DNA of 23,694 nucleotides from Gonapodya sp. JEL0774 (Eukaryota > Monoblepharomycota > Monoblepharidomycetes > Monoblepharidales > Gonapodyaceae): the NCBI GenBank assembly GCA_027604505.1, contig JADIIX010000231.1, positions 1 through 23,694 on the forward strand. Reading direction: 5' to 3'. A program made the position numbers and the translations under genes. Below are positions 9,418-22,100 of this stretch, piece by piece. The stretch's first letter is position 1. Each line of letters starts with the position of its first letter. The notes beneath the pieces were generated by a model, which did no database searches, was not told where the DNA came from, and was given only the letters and a program-made list of their open reading frames with translations.

Positions 9418-10635
9418 ATGGAGGAAGCTGAACGATTTGAAAATGCGACATCTACTGAAGAAGAAATAGTTGCTCTCACTGCGATCTTCGAGTGTGACCC
9501 CTCACCTCGAGATGATGGCAATCGATCGCTCTCAGTTCGCCTGACCGTGTCTCCGTCCACATCTGTGACTCTGGCACTGCTCTTCCTCGATACGTATCCC
9601 TCTCGAGATGCACCCTTATGGGAGATATCTTCCAATGGCATGTTACCAGGACGTTTGCACGGGGATTCGATACCTTTCAGGCTATCTGACGATGATATTC
9701 GGGACGTTGAACACAATTTTGAGTCGCTGTGGGAGACCAACAAGGGATTTGTTGTAGTATTTGAGTGGATAGAATGGCTAAAGGAATTTTTGACAAAGTA
9801 CAGTGATGCGGAAGGGACAGCTGAGCCTTCGGTACATGATCCACAAGAGCTGTTTTACGGTGAAGGCGATGGAGTAGACCAGGCCGTTTCCGATATCGAG
9901 GAAGGGAACAAAACGGTGGAGCTGATATCTGTGGACGACTTGACAGAAGATTTGGCAATGTCGTCCCTGAGAATCGCTGAAGAGGCTGATCCGATTGTCT
10001 TCCATTCATCTAAACCACTTGTGTGAGTCATATCTGCCAGGAGAAACTAATTCTCAAGATCTGGAGCTCACCGCAATGCCTTCGTTTCACTTCATGTAGT
10101 GATCGAAAATCAGTCTTTGTTGCCCACCTCTCACCAGTGTCATCCCCCGCGGAATTCAAAAACTTCCTGAACCACCTCCTGACTGACCGACGTATCGCCC
10201 GGGCTACTCACAATATATCCGCCTACCGCATAGTCAAGCAGGTCAGTACCGGATCTAAAGTGTCAAAGTCTGATGCTCCAATAATCCAGCAAGATTGCGA
10301 TGACGATGGCGAGACAGCCGCTGGAGGCCGGCTTCTCCACCTAATGGAAATCGTGGACGCTCGCAATGTTGCGGTGGTAGTTTCAAGATGGTGAGTGCTT
10401 CTGGTCATTGCCATTGCGGAGGACCATGTCGACTTCGCAAATTTTTTTGAGAATGGCCCCCGATGTCCTTTCAACTCTCAGGTATGGAGGTATACAACTT
10501 GGCCCGGACCGGTTCAAACACATTAACAGTGTGGCTCGAAGTGTGTTGGACGAACATGGCTTTATAAACGGTGGGAAACGCGGCTCTGGTGCGGATGTTC
10601 AGGGAAAGAAAGGTCAAGGAAGAAAGAAGCGATGA
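9418..10635 (+). CDS. YIH1: Yih1/IMPACT homologue (RWD plus UPF0029 domain)
   Basis: In yeast and mammals this protein binds Gcn1 and so restrains activation of the eIF2-alpha kinase Gcn2. Exons 9418-10022, 10100-10390 and 10482-10635 encode 349 residues. An N-terminal RWD domain covers about residues 12-125 (EEEIVALTAIFE, LLFLDTYPSRDAP). An acidic linker follows. The IMPACT domain starts at DRKSVFVAHL (about 203) and contains ATHNISAYRI, the signature DCDDDGETAAGGRLLHLMEI, VVVSRWYGG and LGPDRFKHIN. The lysine-rich end (KKGQGRKKR) is typical of the family. The two splices restore PLVDRKS and SRWYGG exactly. It lies 89 bases downstream of the F-box/MYND gene in the same direction and converges on LEU2. 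About 25 extra residues (TGSKVSKSD region) separate the two halves of the IMPACT motif; otherwise the protein looks ordinary. Confidence 0.95.
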
Positions 10636-10777
10636 CCGTTTACGGAATACAATGAACTGAGCAAGAGCCCCACACAGCAGCGTGTAGACAGACTTCAATT
10701 GGTTATGATTCGCTTTTTCGCATGTAATTCAAGAGGCGCGCAGCTACTACAGCTACAGTAATAACTACATACACTGT

Positions 10778-12305
<1,528 letters not shown>

Positions 12306-12592
12306 ACCGTGAACTCTTTTGTTGAAGTTTCTGATACCCTGCACCTGCAGTGCTGGGTGGGTTAAGTTTCCTCAGCCAGCTAACACCTACTTTGTTTACG
12401 AACCGGCACCTGTGAAATTGTGGTGCAAAGTCCTGAGCAGGCGGAGCCCATTGATACCTACATTGACCTGCAATGCTTAATGCTGTGGAAACTGCAGTTT
12501 ACTCATTGCATATTCGACAGCTGAATTCACATCAAAACGGTTGGCAATGCAGCGCCTGAAAGTAAATATAGACATAATGCACCACTTCATAG
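12306..12592. other. LEU2 upstream region
   Basis: This 287-base stretch lies between the RasGEF stop and the LEU2 start, both on the minus strand, so it should hold the RasGEF 3' end and the LEU2 promoter. I looked for Leu3-like CCGGNNCCGG and Gcn4-like TGACTC sites and saw no clear match. Confidence 0.4.
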
Positions 12593-15500
12593 CTACTGGT
12601 CGTGGAACTGTATCAGATTCTCTGGTGGCAGCTCTTCAGGTGGCTTCATCTGTGATCAATCCATCCAGGCACAGAAGTGGTCATCCCAAATTGCCTGCTC
12701 AGTGAGTAAAAATTAATTCCTAAACAACATACCTCGTCGATTGTTTCCCGGATGGCTTGCATCCACCGGTCCAAGTCTCGGGTGTCGTCAACTTGAAACA
12801 GAACCTGCGCTTTTCCTGACGGTTTGACACGAAACACATTTTTCCTTTTCGTGTAGTCAGCTGGTATTTCTACGGATGATGATGCCGAGAGATCAATAAT
12901 TTGAATGGGATGCTTCTGGGGATATTGGGCAGCATGGTAAGATGAGAACCGGTAGGCTGAACCAATTTGACTGGGATTGGCACGAGGCCCCGGAAGGATG
13001 AACACTTACCAGATCTACTATCGCAGACGTGATACTATTTGGACTCGAAGACTTGTGAAGTTTGTTCTTGTATCGAAACATTAACAATGCGGATCCGCGG
13101 AGGACCAACGCCACCTTTGTCCAGCTCCGGTTGGCCGCCCGCCGCCCTTCCTCATCGAGTTCATCCTTCTTTGTCACCGTACCCTGAATAGAAGATTTCT
13201 CTGACTTCACTGAAGTGACATTGGATGTTGCACGCAAATGAGTTGGTGACATTTCATTCGAAGTATCAACCCTCGGGGTACTAGGCTCTCCAACTGTCGA
13301 GTCCGGTGAGTTGCTAGTTGTAGATCCAGTCCCATCAGATATGCCAATAGTTGACGGCGAAGTTGGAGACATCATACCGTACAAAGTCGTCGGTGAGAGG
13401 TTGTCAAGATTGGTGTCGACAACAGAAACAGCAAGATGTGTACGCAAGGCCGGAGGCAGTACAAAAGGTGTACTCGGGACAGCGTTGTTCGTTTCTGGTG
13501 CACTGTTCGACGCACGGGAAAGTGAAGGTGTTGCACCAACAGGCCCAGTTCGCCATGGCTCCAAGTCCATGATGGTGCTTTGGCCCATTGCAGAGTCCTT
13601 GAGCTGGGCGGATCCAGCACTGGCATGATCAGTACTTTGTCTACTTCTTGATGCAGAAGCTCCACCCATCGTTTTCGACCGACTTCCACTGCTACTCGAG
13701 GAATGATCTTTTGCATGGTGTCCCCGCTGCTCGGCCTGAGAGTCGCCTTTATCCGGAATAACGATATCTCCAGCCAGAACTAGATCCAGGAACTTCATGT
13801 CGTCGGCCGCGTCATCCTCAATCGTGCTGTAGCCAACGCCCTTGGCCTTTTTGTTACCACCAGTGTTCACCGTTTTCCATTTTCTTTGATCGATGAGCAC
13901 ATCTCGGCCAACGTTACCTCCTTTGCCGCCGGTGGAGCGAGCTGCCATGGAAAAGTACCCTGTCACTGTGCGAGACTTTTGCTCCGATGTCAGGGCAATT
14001 GATGCATTTTGAGTCGGCTCAGATTGCGCGGTGACTGGCAAATGTTCCTGGAGATCCGACAAGTATAAGACCCAGAGGAATATCAAGGTCAGAATGAAGT
14101 GCAAGAGATTTCTTTGCATTGGGTTCTCACCGAGTTAGATGCTTTCATGTTGGATGTCCCATTTACGGCGGAACCGGGCTCGGGTATTATGTCCGGTTGA
14201 TTACCATCACTAAGACCAGTTCGCAGTCGCTTCTTGTCTTCATTTTCGATTTCTACATCCATTACCTTGCTTGGCGATGAATTTGGAGTTTCTTTTGGTT
14301 CAAGTTGGTATGACATTGCGTAAAATGTGTCCTCGTGCATTGCCCTGAGCTCCTCAATATACTTGTCGGAGGTCAATAAGGTTTGAAGGGGTTGAATGAT
14401 TTCATAGTCATACTTAGAGTTTTGGGCATTGCGAATTAACTCGTCAATCAGGGCCGTAATCTGCGGCGTTCAAGTATGACGACAAAATGTGGAGAGTGAA
14501 TCGGCATTAGTCTTACCTGGCTCTCCCGTTCGGTTTCGTGCCCAGTTCCGGGTCTGTCCACCTTCTCCTTCTTTCTTGCTTCATTTAGATATATGAGATC
14601 GAGCAGATAAACTCCAAGAAATGGAACGTGGGCCTGTTTTATTGCCTTTCGAATCTCCTTTCGCAGTGACTCGTAGTTTGAGTCTGGAGCAAGAGCTTCG
14701 GCCAATTTATCGAGGACCGATTTGTCTTTTCGGGAGATGCCCTGCACAATTTTTTTCATGTCAGACCTTTCGAATTCACTCTTATTGGACGAAACGAACA
14801 AAATTCGGGTGCTCACAGCCCAAGTTTTCTCCAGTCGCCAGACTGGCGTACTCTGCAAACCTCCGAGAATTGCTTTCGCGCTGTGAAAGTCATTGAAGTC
14901 CATGCAACATTTTGCAATGGTGATGAAATGTGACATTCGCGCCATACGGCGCTTCAGATTGGCCGACTCGAGTATCTCTGCTGTGACCCATAGAGCGAGC
15001 TTTTGCTTTTCCATGAGACAGTGCGATCGGGTGATACACCTGAAGGAAAATTTACCTTGTTGAACTGGCCCGTCATAGCAACAATGTTAGGCGCTTTGAT
15101 CCGCCTCTCCGACGGAGAATCCCAAGCCATGGAAGCATACTCAGAGCGCTCGATCTTGGAGAAAAGAGCGCAATCAATGAGACAGAGTTGTTTCTGGGAG
15201 AGCCGTTGAATGGTAAACCATCGCAAGTTGATCGAGTCCAGAAATTATAGATTCATTTTCGCTCACAGCAACGAGTTTTGGATCAAGTTCTACAAAGTCT
15301 GTCAATGCAGGATCAAAGCCGCTCTGATTGCTCAAAGGTCCCTTGAGTCCCGCTAGCGATTGCATTGCAGAATACTTGAGTACTGGCGTGAATGGAGACG
15401 CTGAACACAACTCAACTCACCGGAGCTCCCCTTTCCGCGTTCGGGCCTCATATCAAAGTTCCCGGGTGAATTTACTCCTACGACATGCATCCGAATGGAT

Positions 15501-18500
15501 CCTTCGCTTCTTAGTTTGCGATGTCCATACGTCCGGCCCGAAAGGGAACTGGAGCTGCTGAGATTCGAAGAACTTCCCCTTTGCGTGTTGTCCACAATTT
15601 CCTCGCCAGATTGTCGCCGCGGAAATGCAGCGAAGCTCGTGGAAGGTGCGATTGGTGGAAGTTGGTCGATGCACACAAGGGGATCTTCCTTTGGGCTGTG
15701 ATCTCTAGACCCCGATACTTCTTCGGCATTGACAGTCAGTGCCCCGTCCGTTTTGACAGGAGATGTTCCAAAATCTAAGGTATTGGAGAGGGGAAACAGT
15801 CGCAGTGGCTGCAAGGACGAAAACTCGTGAAGGTTGTTTCAGTCAGACCTTCGCAGCTTGGAGAACAAACCTTCAAACCAGTCGGAGTTCGCGGCATGGC
15901 AGAGTTTTCACCTCCCAAGTTGCCCATGCTTCCACCTCCGCAATCATAGCTCAGGCTTTTTCTATGCGAGAGCGTCCGACTGACTGCTCCCAATCCTGTA
16001 CTTGATCCGTTGCGACCATCAAGAACGACTCGTCTTATTAAAGCCTGATGGCCTCCCAGCTCTCCAAGGACATCGGAACCACCAATTCCAGTTTGTCCAT
16101 TCATTGCCAAAGATGAGCCCTCTCTGCTTGGAGAAGGGTTCTGAACATTCACAGTTAATAATACCCCATTCGTTGGAGGATTTTGATCTTGCAGAGCGAA
16201 TACGGCCTGCGAATCCCGACTGCTGGAAAGTCTACCGGTGGATAGCTGCTGAGCAGAGGTGGCGAGCATCGTATTGGCCGAGTGCGGGGAGCCAGTCTGG
16301 GATGCTAAAGGCATTATAGCATGAGTCGCACTCGCGACAGAAGAATGTGCGGAACCAGATGGAGTACGCGGCGGTGTCCTGTTTCCCGGTGGTTGCGAGC
16401 CCTCGCTGAGGGGCTGTTTGTCGACCAGGCGATCCGAATGTACAAAAAGCTCAGCAGCGTGTTCCGATATTTGAGGAAAATCCGTCGTTGACGGAGAATC
16501 AAATGTCGTACTCTCAGGTACTCCATCAGGAAGCTTTTGTGATTCATGTGATGGAGGAATGGATTGCTTCTGCTCGGAGCTACTTTCTCCCACGACCATG
16601 CTTTGTGGAGTCACAGATGCCAAGGGAGCGGTTTGAGCAAACGGATTCAGAAGTGCTGGCAAAGGAGGTGCTGCGGCTCTCAAGGAGTTGGAGCGGCGCT
16701 CCCGACGATGCAGATTCCCAGTCGGTGCAGCAAGTCTCGGCACACCAGTCGTCTGCTCGTTAGAAGTCTCTGACGAAGTCAAACCAGGAACGTCGGTCCT
16801 TTGGATGCCGGATGCATCGGGACACACCGGTGGACTGCCAGAGGTAGAGGGCAAAGCCAAGGAAATTGAAACCGTCACATGTTCAAGTCGGTCGCCTATG
16901 AGAGTGTCTCTTTCCTGAGTGTTTGGAGTAAAGACACTCGAATCGTCTGGCAGGGGACTCGCTGCCGCGGCAAACGCCGGTTGCACCACCGGGTGCTCGC
17001 CTGTTGTTGGAGAAGCTTTAGGGGTCAAGAATGGGTTGCTAAGCGGCGAAGCTGGGGACACTGGGGGATTGACCACGTGATCTCGCATAGGATTTGAGCC
17101 AGAGTTCGCGGACCTGCTTCGTTGTCGAGTTGGCTGTGGAATGAGCGATACTGGTCGAGATCGTGCCTTTACATTGCCTACTACCGGTGCGATAGAAACC
17201 GCATTGGGGACCATTGGTAAAACGGGGTGTTCCTGGACGTTGTTCTGGTTGACCGCACGAGCAGCAATTCCATATGATGAGTCACCAGCGCTCGTGGGAG
17301 CATCACTTTGAATGTAATCGCTCCGAGATAGTGGAGATGCTTGATGTGCCACCGAATGTGTGTTTGGTCTGGCCATGCGCGGGTCCTCCGATACGGGATT
17401 TGTGGTCGCTGAGCCGGATCCTTGAGTAGAAGTCGATTCCGAATACTTGGCAGCGGGGCGAGCGAGGGATAACGAGGGAGATTTGGGTCTCGTAGAAGTG
17501 CGAGCGTGAGGAGGAACAATGGAAGGGCGAGTCGCAGAAACGGACCCAGTTGAATGCTGTCCAACACCTCCACTACTTTGCTGGCTCAGGGAGTGTGGTC
17601 GCATCGGCCCCCGGGTGATTGCTGTTGCTGAAGGTTGAATTCCCCCACGTGCGATGCGAGGTTTAGTTCGGGTGTCTGAGGACGGAGGTCCTGTGTCAGA
17701 GCTAGCACGTTGGGGTGATGCACAGTCCGACGGGGAGGAGGCAGAAGCTGATTCATCTTGCGTTTGGCTATCTGTTCGAAGAACGGACCAAGGCCCAAGA
17801 GCGGGATACTGATCTGAATCCAAAATGGCTGTCGATGGCACATGGGCCTGTTGCAGGCGGTCAGGTGATGAACTTGGTGACGCGGACTGGCTCTGAGAGT
17901 GCGGTCGTGCCGCATTCTGAGTACCATTCCGAATTTGACAGGCCACGTGAGTTACGCTAGAAGACTAGGTTTTGATCGAAACGGAGGTGGTTCTCACCTC
18001 AACTTGGCCGCTGGAGTTGACAGGCACTCCTTGTTCTGTGGGGAACCGAGTGATGCCGGTGGCAGGCACCACGAGGAAACCGTTCCCTACCGGAATGACA
18101 TTGACGGACCCAGGCGGGAGGATATTGGCATTTGCAGCAGAGAGCTGGCCACTAAATGCTTGATTCGGCACTTGTGCTGCTCCGCCGCCGTGAACTGCAG
18201 CGCTGGCCGAGAGTGCGGCTTGAATCACGGAGGAGAGGTCGGGTCCGGATGCGGTGGTAGGCACATAGGAGCCGGCTTGGTTCACGTATAACATTGGACT
18301 AGTAAAGGGTGGTTGAGCAATGTTCGAAAGATTCAGCGGAATATTGGTGAAAGGGGTCAAGTATGGGAAATTTGTCGTGGGGCTTGACGGACCTGGTGAA
18401 GGTTCCTGCCGTGCAATTGAAGGTGACCAATTGGGCTGAGCGCCGAAACCAGTAAATGGAGAGCCGTTTTGAACAGGAACTGGGATTACACCGGATTGTT

Positions 18501-19008
18501 GCGGTGATAAGAAAGGGTTCGGTTGTAAAGCCGGCGAGAGTACGTTGTGTGGGTAGTTGGGCTGCGCAAATGTCGACGGAGGAGGTCCTTGCTGAAACGG
18601 TGCAGATGTGTATGCTGGTTGCTGCGCATTGTACTGTCCTTGAATCATCCCTGATGTCCCGCGTGGTGGTTGGTGCTGCTGCATTTGTCGAAAATCCATT
18701 ACAGGTTGGTATTGGACCGCTCCATCTATAGAGCTCATATTGGTCGCATACGCGCCACCAGGGGTCGCTAGTCCATTTCCGATCGGCCCCATGGGCACTC
18801 CTCGACCCATCTCATGAGAAGGCTCACCCGATGCCTGTTGAGAGTGAGAGGCCGAGGATGGAGTGCTCGCAAGCGTTCGACTCCCATCAGACGACGTGGC
18901 AATACTAGAGGGCCCTATAGATGCCCAGAAAGCGTCGGATGGCAGAGGGGGAGTGCTATACTGATTGTGCTGACTGGAAATTGGACTTCCTCCCAGAGTA
19001 TTAGACAT
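12593..19008 (-). CDS. Large Ras-family guanine nucleotide exchange factor with C-terminal PH domain
   Basis: Ten exons on the minus strand: 19008-17998, 17916-15871, 15808-15421, 15352-15267, 15193-15056, 15005-14517, 14460-14131, 14047-13010, 12915-12733 and 12649-12593, giving about 1,921 residues. Residues 1 to about 1,150 are Ser/Pro/Gln-rich and look disordered. The Cdc25-type RasGEF domain spans about 1,165-1,410: VELDPKLVA, CLIDCALFSKI, KAPNIVAM, FNK, LWVTAEIL, FITIAKCCMDF, VPFLGVYLLDL, then DTFYAMSYQLEP. A second low-complexity stretch leads to a PH domain at about 1,785-1,903 (TKVALVLRGSALLMFRY ... RWMQAIRETIDE). No RasGEF N-terminal (REM) or SH3 domain was seen. It should activate a small GTPase by GDP release, and PH would aid membrane placement. 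The joins between exons 1-2, 3-4 and 9-10 are the least certain; that exons 1-2 belong to the same gene is inferred from phase and composition. Confidence 0.8.
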
Positions 19009-19510
19009 GGAGACCTAGGACCGCAATCTCCCCCAGCGAGGACTCCTACAAAGCAACGTTTCTTTTACACGCCGTGCGGTGTTCCAATCCGTGCATGTTC
19101 GCGCCCGAAGCGACCGATCGCACGAAGGTGGAGGAGGGCGATTTGAGAGGTATATCAGGACGATTCGCGGCCAGCTGTAAGACTCACATGGATCTTCCTT
19201 GACGTTCCAGGTACGACCTTAATTGCTGGAGATGTTCACCCGGCAACGCGTGTTTCGGTGTGGGGGCAGTTCTTGGTGGGTGTGGGTGGGCAGTCACATT
19301 GACAAGGCCAGTAAATCTGAATCTGCCTTTGGTTGCTACTTGTACAGGAAAGAGCAACAAATCAACAACTCCAAACTATCTATGCATGCCGCGTGTTCCT
19401 GAACTCTGCTGGACGTCATCATCTGTGATCGTGCTAAGTATCCAATATCCCACGCTGGCACCAATGTACAGCTCACGACAACTCATCGGCTGTATCACTG
19501 CACAGAATTA
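19009..19510. other. RasGEF upstream region, no gene seen
   Basis: These 502 bases lie between the F-box/Cys-rich gene stop and the RasGEF start, both on the minus strand. They should contain the RasGEF promoter and 5' untranslated region and the F-box gene terminator. Short open frames on the plus strand (around 19260-19571) show no family resemblance. No RNA gene or repeat was recognised. Confidence 0.45.
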
Positions 19511-20767
19511 TCATCCATCATTAGTTATCGAGCAGAATGAGCACCTTCCTTGCAGCGACGGAGGCCTCTGACAGGCGGGCAATGAACACAGTGTTCTGCT
19601 GCAAATGTTGCAGGATTGCAAATTGAAATGAAACGCGTTACATAAACAGTGGCTCTGGCCCAAGACACAATCTACACAGTTCGCCCGATGGGGGGCACAG
19701 AGTGGTCCTGATCCACAACCGAGCATCGAAATCCCTAACTTGTACCCTCACTGCAAGGTGGACATACTGCGGCATTACCGCATCCCAGGAAGCCACACGG
19801 TTGCCACAAAGTAGCACAAGCCGCACAAATTGAGCGCGTGGGCCTGCATTGTTCAAACGCGCATGTTGGTGCACAGGTCAATGAAACGGACTGAAGGGGG
19901 CTTCCTCAAAAAATGCGCCACAAGAGACACATGTGGCCCTTAGAATGCATACATTGCAATGGGAGCCAATCGCGCCCTTGTCAGTTGCCGAAAAAATCGA
20001 CCCTTCCTGATCTGAGTTGGGTGGCCGCACGTCGTCCCTTGACACAGCGGTCCTCTCACAGCTCGAACACAGCGCTGGCCGAAAACTTGATAGTTTCGGA
20101 AAGTATAGTTTCGGAAAGCCGGCTCGCAACAGTCTTTCGATTTTCCTGATCCTCCCCCTAGAAGCTTCCACTCTACCCGATATCTCAAGGTATTGAAGTG
20201 AGTATCCGTACAGCTGATGCGGCGAAAGTGAGTCTTCTGCAGTGCCCAAAGGTGGCAGGATCTTTGGAAGGATATTCATAAAGAGAATGTCTGAATCTAA
20301 ATTGGTGCATGCCCTGAGTGATAACCGGGAAAGACCGGGAAGCTGGAGCGCCGGGACAACCTTCCAGAGCGATACCGCCGTACCTTCCAGAACCAGTTCG
20401 AGAATGTTAGCAGTGACGAGTGTCCGCGTGACTATGATTGTTAAGCAGCCGAATTACTCCTCGTCCACCCCGCGATCAAGTCGAGAACTCGGGCGTACTG
20501 TGGGTCATCTAAACGGCTACCAGCGTCCGAAAAATCTAGACGCTTCCAAAGTGCGGGGATTCTGAGAACGCGACGAACGGAAGAGCAGGAACCTGGGAGG
20601 TGGAGGATTGAAATGAAGGGAAGGAAAGAGGCGATCGAGGTAAGATATTCGAGGGGAATACAGATGAGATTGGCGGAGTCCGGCGTCTTCGTAAGTATAT
20701 ATGTGGGAGTAAGTGCTGTTCGGATTTCACCTTGAAAAGGCTGTTCGATCTGTCTGTGTTTGGGCAT
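19511..20767 (-). CDS. F-box protein with Cys-rich C-terminal tail; one doubtful junction
   Basis: Preferred model on the minus strand: 20767-20458, 20383-19953, 19890-19752 and 19707-19511, about 358 residues. The N terminus carries an F-box-like helix pair (IPLEYLTSIASFLP, then ALWKRLDFSDAGSRLDD). A leucine-rich part follows (LPGLSRLSLRACTNLD, YSLQYLEISG, RKIERLLRAGFPKL). The tail has many Cys pairs: CSSC, HCN, CAACATLW, CGFLGCG, VCPPC, CVDC, CNIC and CSFC, so it probably binds several zinc ions. The intron 19952-19891 has a strong GTATGC donor and CCCTTCAG acceptor. The first junction is uncertain: the 74 bases at 20384-20457 can be an intron (GTAATT donor, GCTAAC branch, GGAAG acceptor) or coding sequence broken by a frameshift. 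The 44-base intron 19751-19708 is short. Likely an SCF adaptor; substrate unknown. Confidence 0.62.
20089..20118. repeat. In-frame 15-base tandem duplication
   Basis: Two 15-base units, 20089-20103 and 20104-20118, differ at one base. On the minus strand they encode FPKLY then FPKLS inside the leucine-rich part of the F-box/Cys-rich protein. It is a small, frame-preserving duplication. Confidence 0.85.
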
Positions 20768-20844
20768 TCGCCGAAAAACAATAATTGTAGGAATGGACAG
20801 GTAGTTTGGAAGAGAGTACTTCAATAACAGGAAACTGGCAGAAG
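20768..20844. promoter_or_regulatory. Very short divergent promoter region
   Basis: Only 77 bases separate the start codons of the F-box/Cys-rich gene (minus) and the TPT transporter (plus). The two genes must share or interleave control sequences, or have promoter elements inside each other. No defined factor site is recognised. Confidence 0.45.
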
Positions 20845-22100
20845 ATGGATCGCGGATCACTTGAGTGGGCGCTCCTGTGAGTTGATTCTTTCATCGAATG
20901 TCACCGAGACGTGCTCAAGTTACATAATCCGCCTTTATGCTGTAACCATCGCAAATGACTGTTATTCTGGAACATCTTTGGAACGAATCGTCTACTTTGC
21001 GATTGGAATCATTGTGAATCAGGTACCTCGCAACTTCCCTCTCAATAACCGTCCACAACAAACTTCTGCTCTCCCATATCAATTTTACGTTTCCATGGTC
21101 TCTCACGGCACTGCACTCATTTGCATCTTTTGCGGGGGCACGTTTTCTGAGTTGGCGTGGATCCTCAAATGGATCACCATCAAAGCAAAAGGTCACATTG
21201 ACAATGCGCGATGAGCTGGTTCTCTTCGCATTCTCACTACTCTACACCACGAACATCGCCATCTCGACAATATCTATGGGTATGGTGTCTCTTCCATTTC
21301 ACCAAATCGTCCGCTCACTGGGACCCGTTTTGACGGTCGCAATCGAATGGGCTTTGGGAGCTCCCCTCCCTTCACGCACAGTGCTCGCCTCTCTCGTTCC
21401 TGTTGTCCTCGGCGTTGCCCTCACGAGCCTCGGTGATATTGACTTTACGGCCTGGGGTGCCTTTATGACCTTGCTCGGTGTCGTGCTGGCATGTTCCAAG
21501 GGAATCGCCACAAATAGACTTCTTGTCGGACCACGAGCGCTCAGCCAGCTTGAACTGCTTGAGCGAATGTCGGTCCTTTCCGTGCCTCAATGTATCGCGA
21601 CAGCATGGTACCTCGACGAGCTCAGTGGCGTCAAATCTTGGGGACAAAATGCCATCCATTCTACTGAAACCTCCACTCTTATCACTCTCGCATCCGATTT
21701 GTCTATCCCTGCCCCCCCTCTACCATTACTTCACCTCTTAACCAACTCCCTCCTCGCCCTACTGACCAACCTCGCCTCCTTTGCCGCAAGTCGCCACCTC
21801 GGACCTCTCGCCGTCTCAGTCGCCGCAAACGTCAAACAAGTCGCCACCGTGGCTGTGAGTGTGGTCTTGTTTGGATACAGGTTGAATATGTGGAATGGAG
21901 TGGGCGTGGTCGTGACCGTACTAGGGGGGATCTTGTACGCTTCCGCCAGCTCCACTGTGAAGGAGAGTCAGACGAAGGCAGAGGATGTCAAGGGAAGAGC
22001 GAACGGTTCCCCTTCAGATGACGATGTTCTGAACACAGCGGTGTCCAATGGAGGAGGAATTCGAAAACGGGTGGTGGGACAAAAAAATGGATCGACGTAG
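20845..22100 (+). CDS. TPT/DMT family membrane transporter
   Basis: A member of the triose-phosphate translocator branch of the drug/metabolite transporter superfamily, which in fungi usually sits in the Golgi or endoplasmic reticulum and moves nucleotide sugars or phosphorylated sugars in exchange. Exons 20845-20876 and 21023-22100 encode 369 residues. Family marks are HNKLLLSH and FPWSLTALHS near the N terminus, LLYTTNIAIS, VSLPFHQIVRSLGPVLTV, VVLGVALTSLGDIDFT, GVVLACSKGIATNRLL, then NVKQVATVAVSVVLFG and NGVGVVVTVLGGILYAS. About eight to ten hydrophobic segments are visible, with a hydrophilic C-terminal tail after residue 320. The first exon codes for only ten residues and joins with phase kept to YLATSLSITVHNK. 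The first intron (146 bases) is longer than most here, so a small missed exon is possible. The substrate cannot be told from sequence. Confidence 0.85.

Noticed and set aside
12306-12344. An upstream extension of LEU2 by 13 residues.
   Set aside because: It would need a GTG start. The first ATG, at 12305, gives a normal LEU2 N terminus.
14048-14130. A hydrophobic stretch (LLHFILTLIFLWVLYL) at the start of a long minus-strand open frame, resembling a signal anchor.
   Set aside because: It is the intron between two RasGEF exons. The donor GTGAGA at 14130 and the acceptor CTCCAG at 14048 join the flanks in phase 0.
16002-17600. Several plus-strand and alternative minus-strand open frames of 70-130 codons.
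   Set aside because: They are shadows of the Ser/Pro-rich RasGEF exon, with no family resemblance of their own.
19638-19874. A 78-codon minus-strand frame ending in ELCRLCLGPEPLFM as an alternative tail of the F-box/Cys-rich protein.
   Set aside because: Its Cys pairs are fewer than in the spliced frame, which gives regular CAAC, CPPC, CVDC, CNIC and CSFC pairs. It cannot be fully excluded without transcripts.
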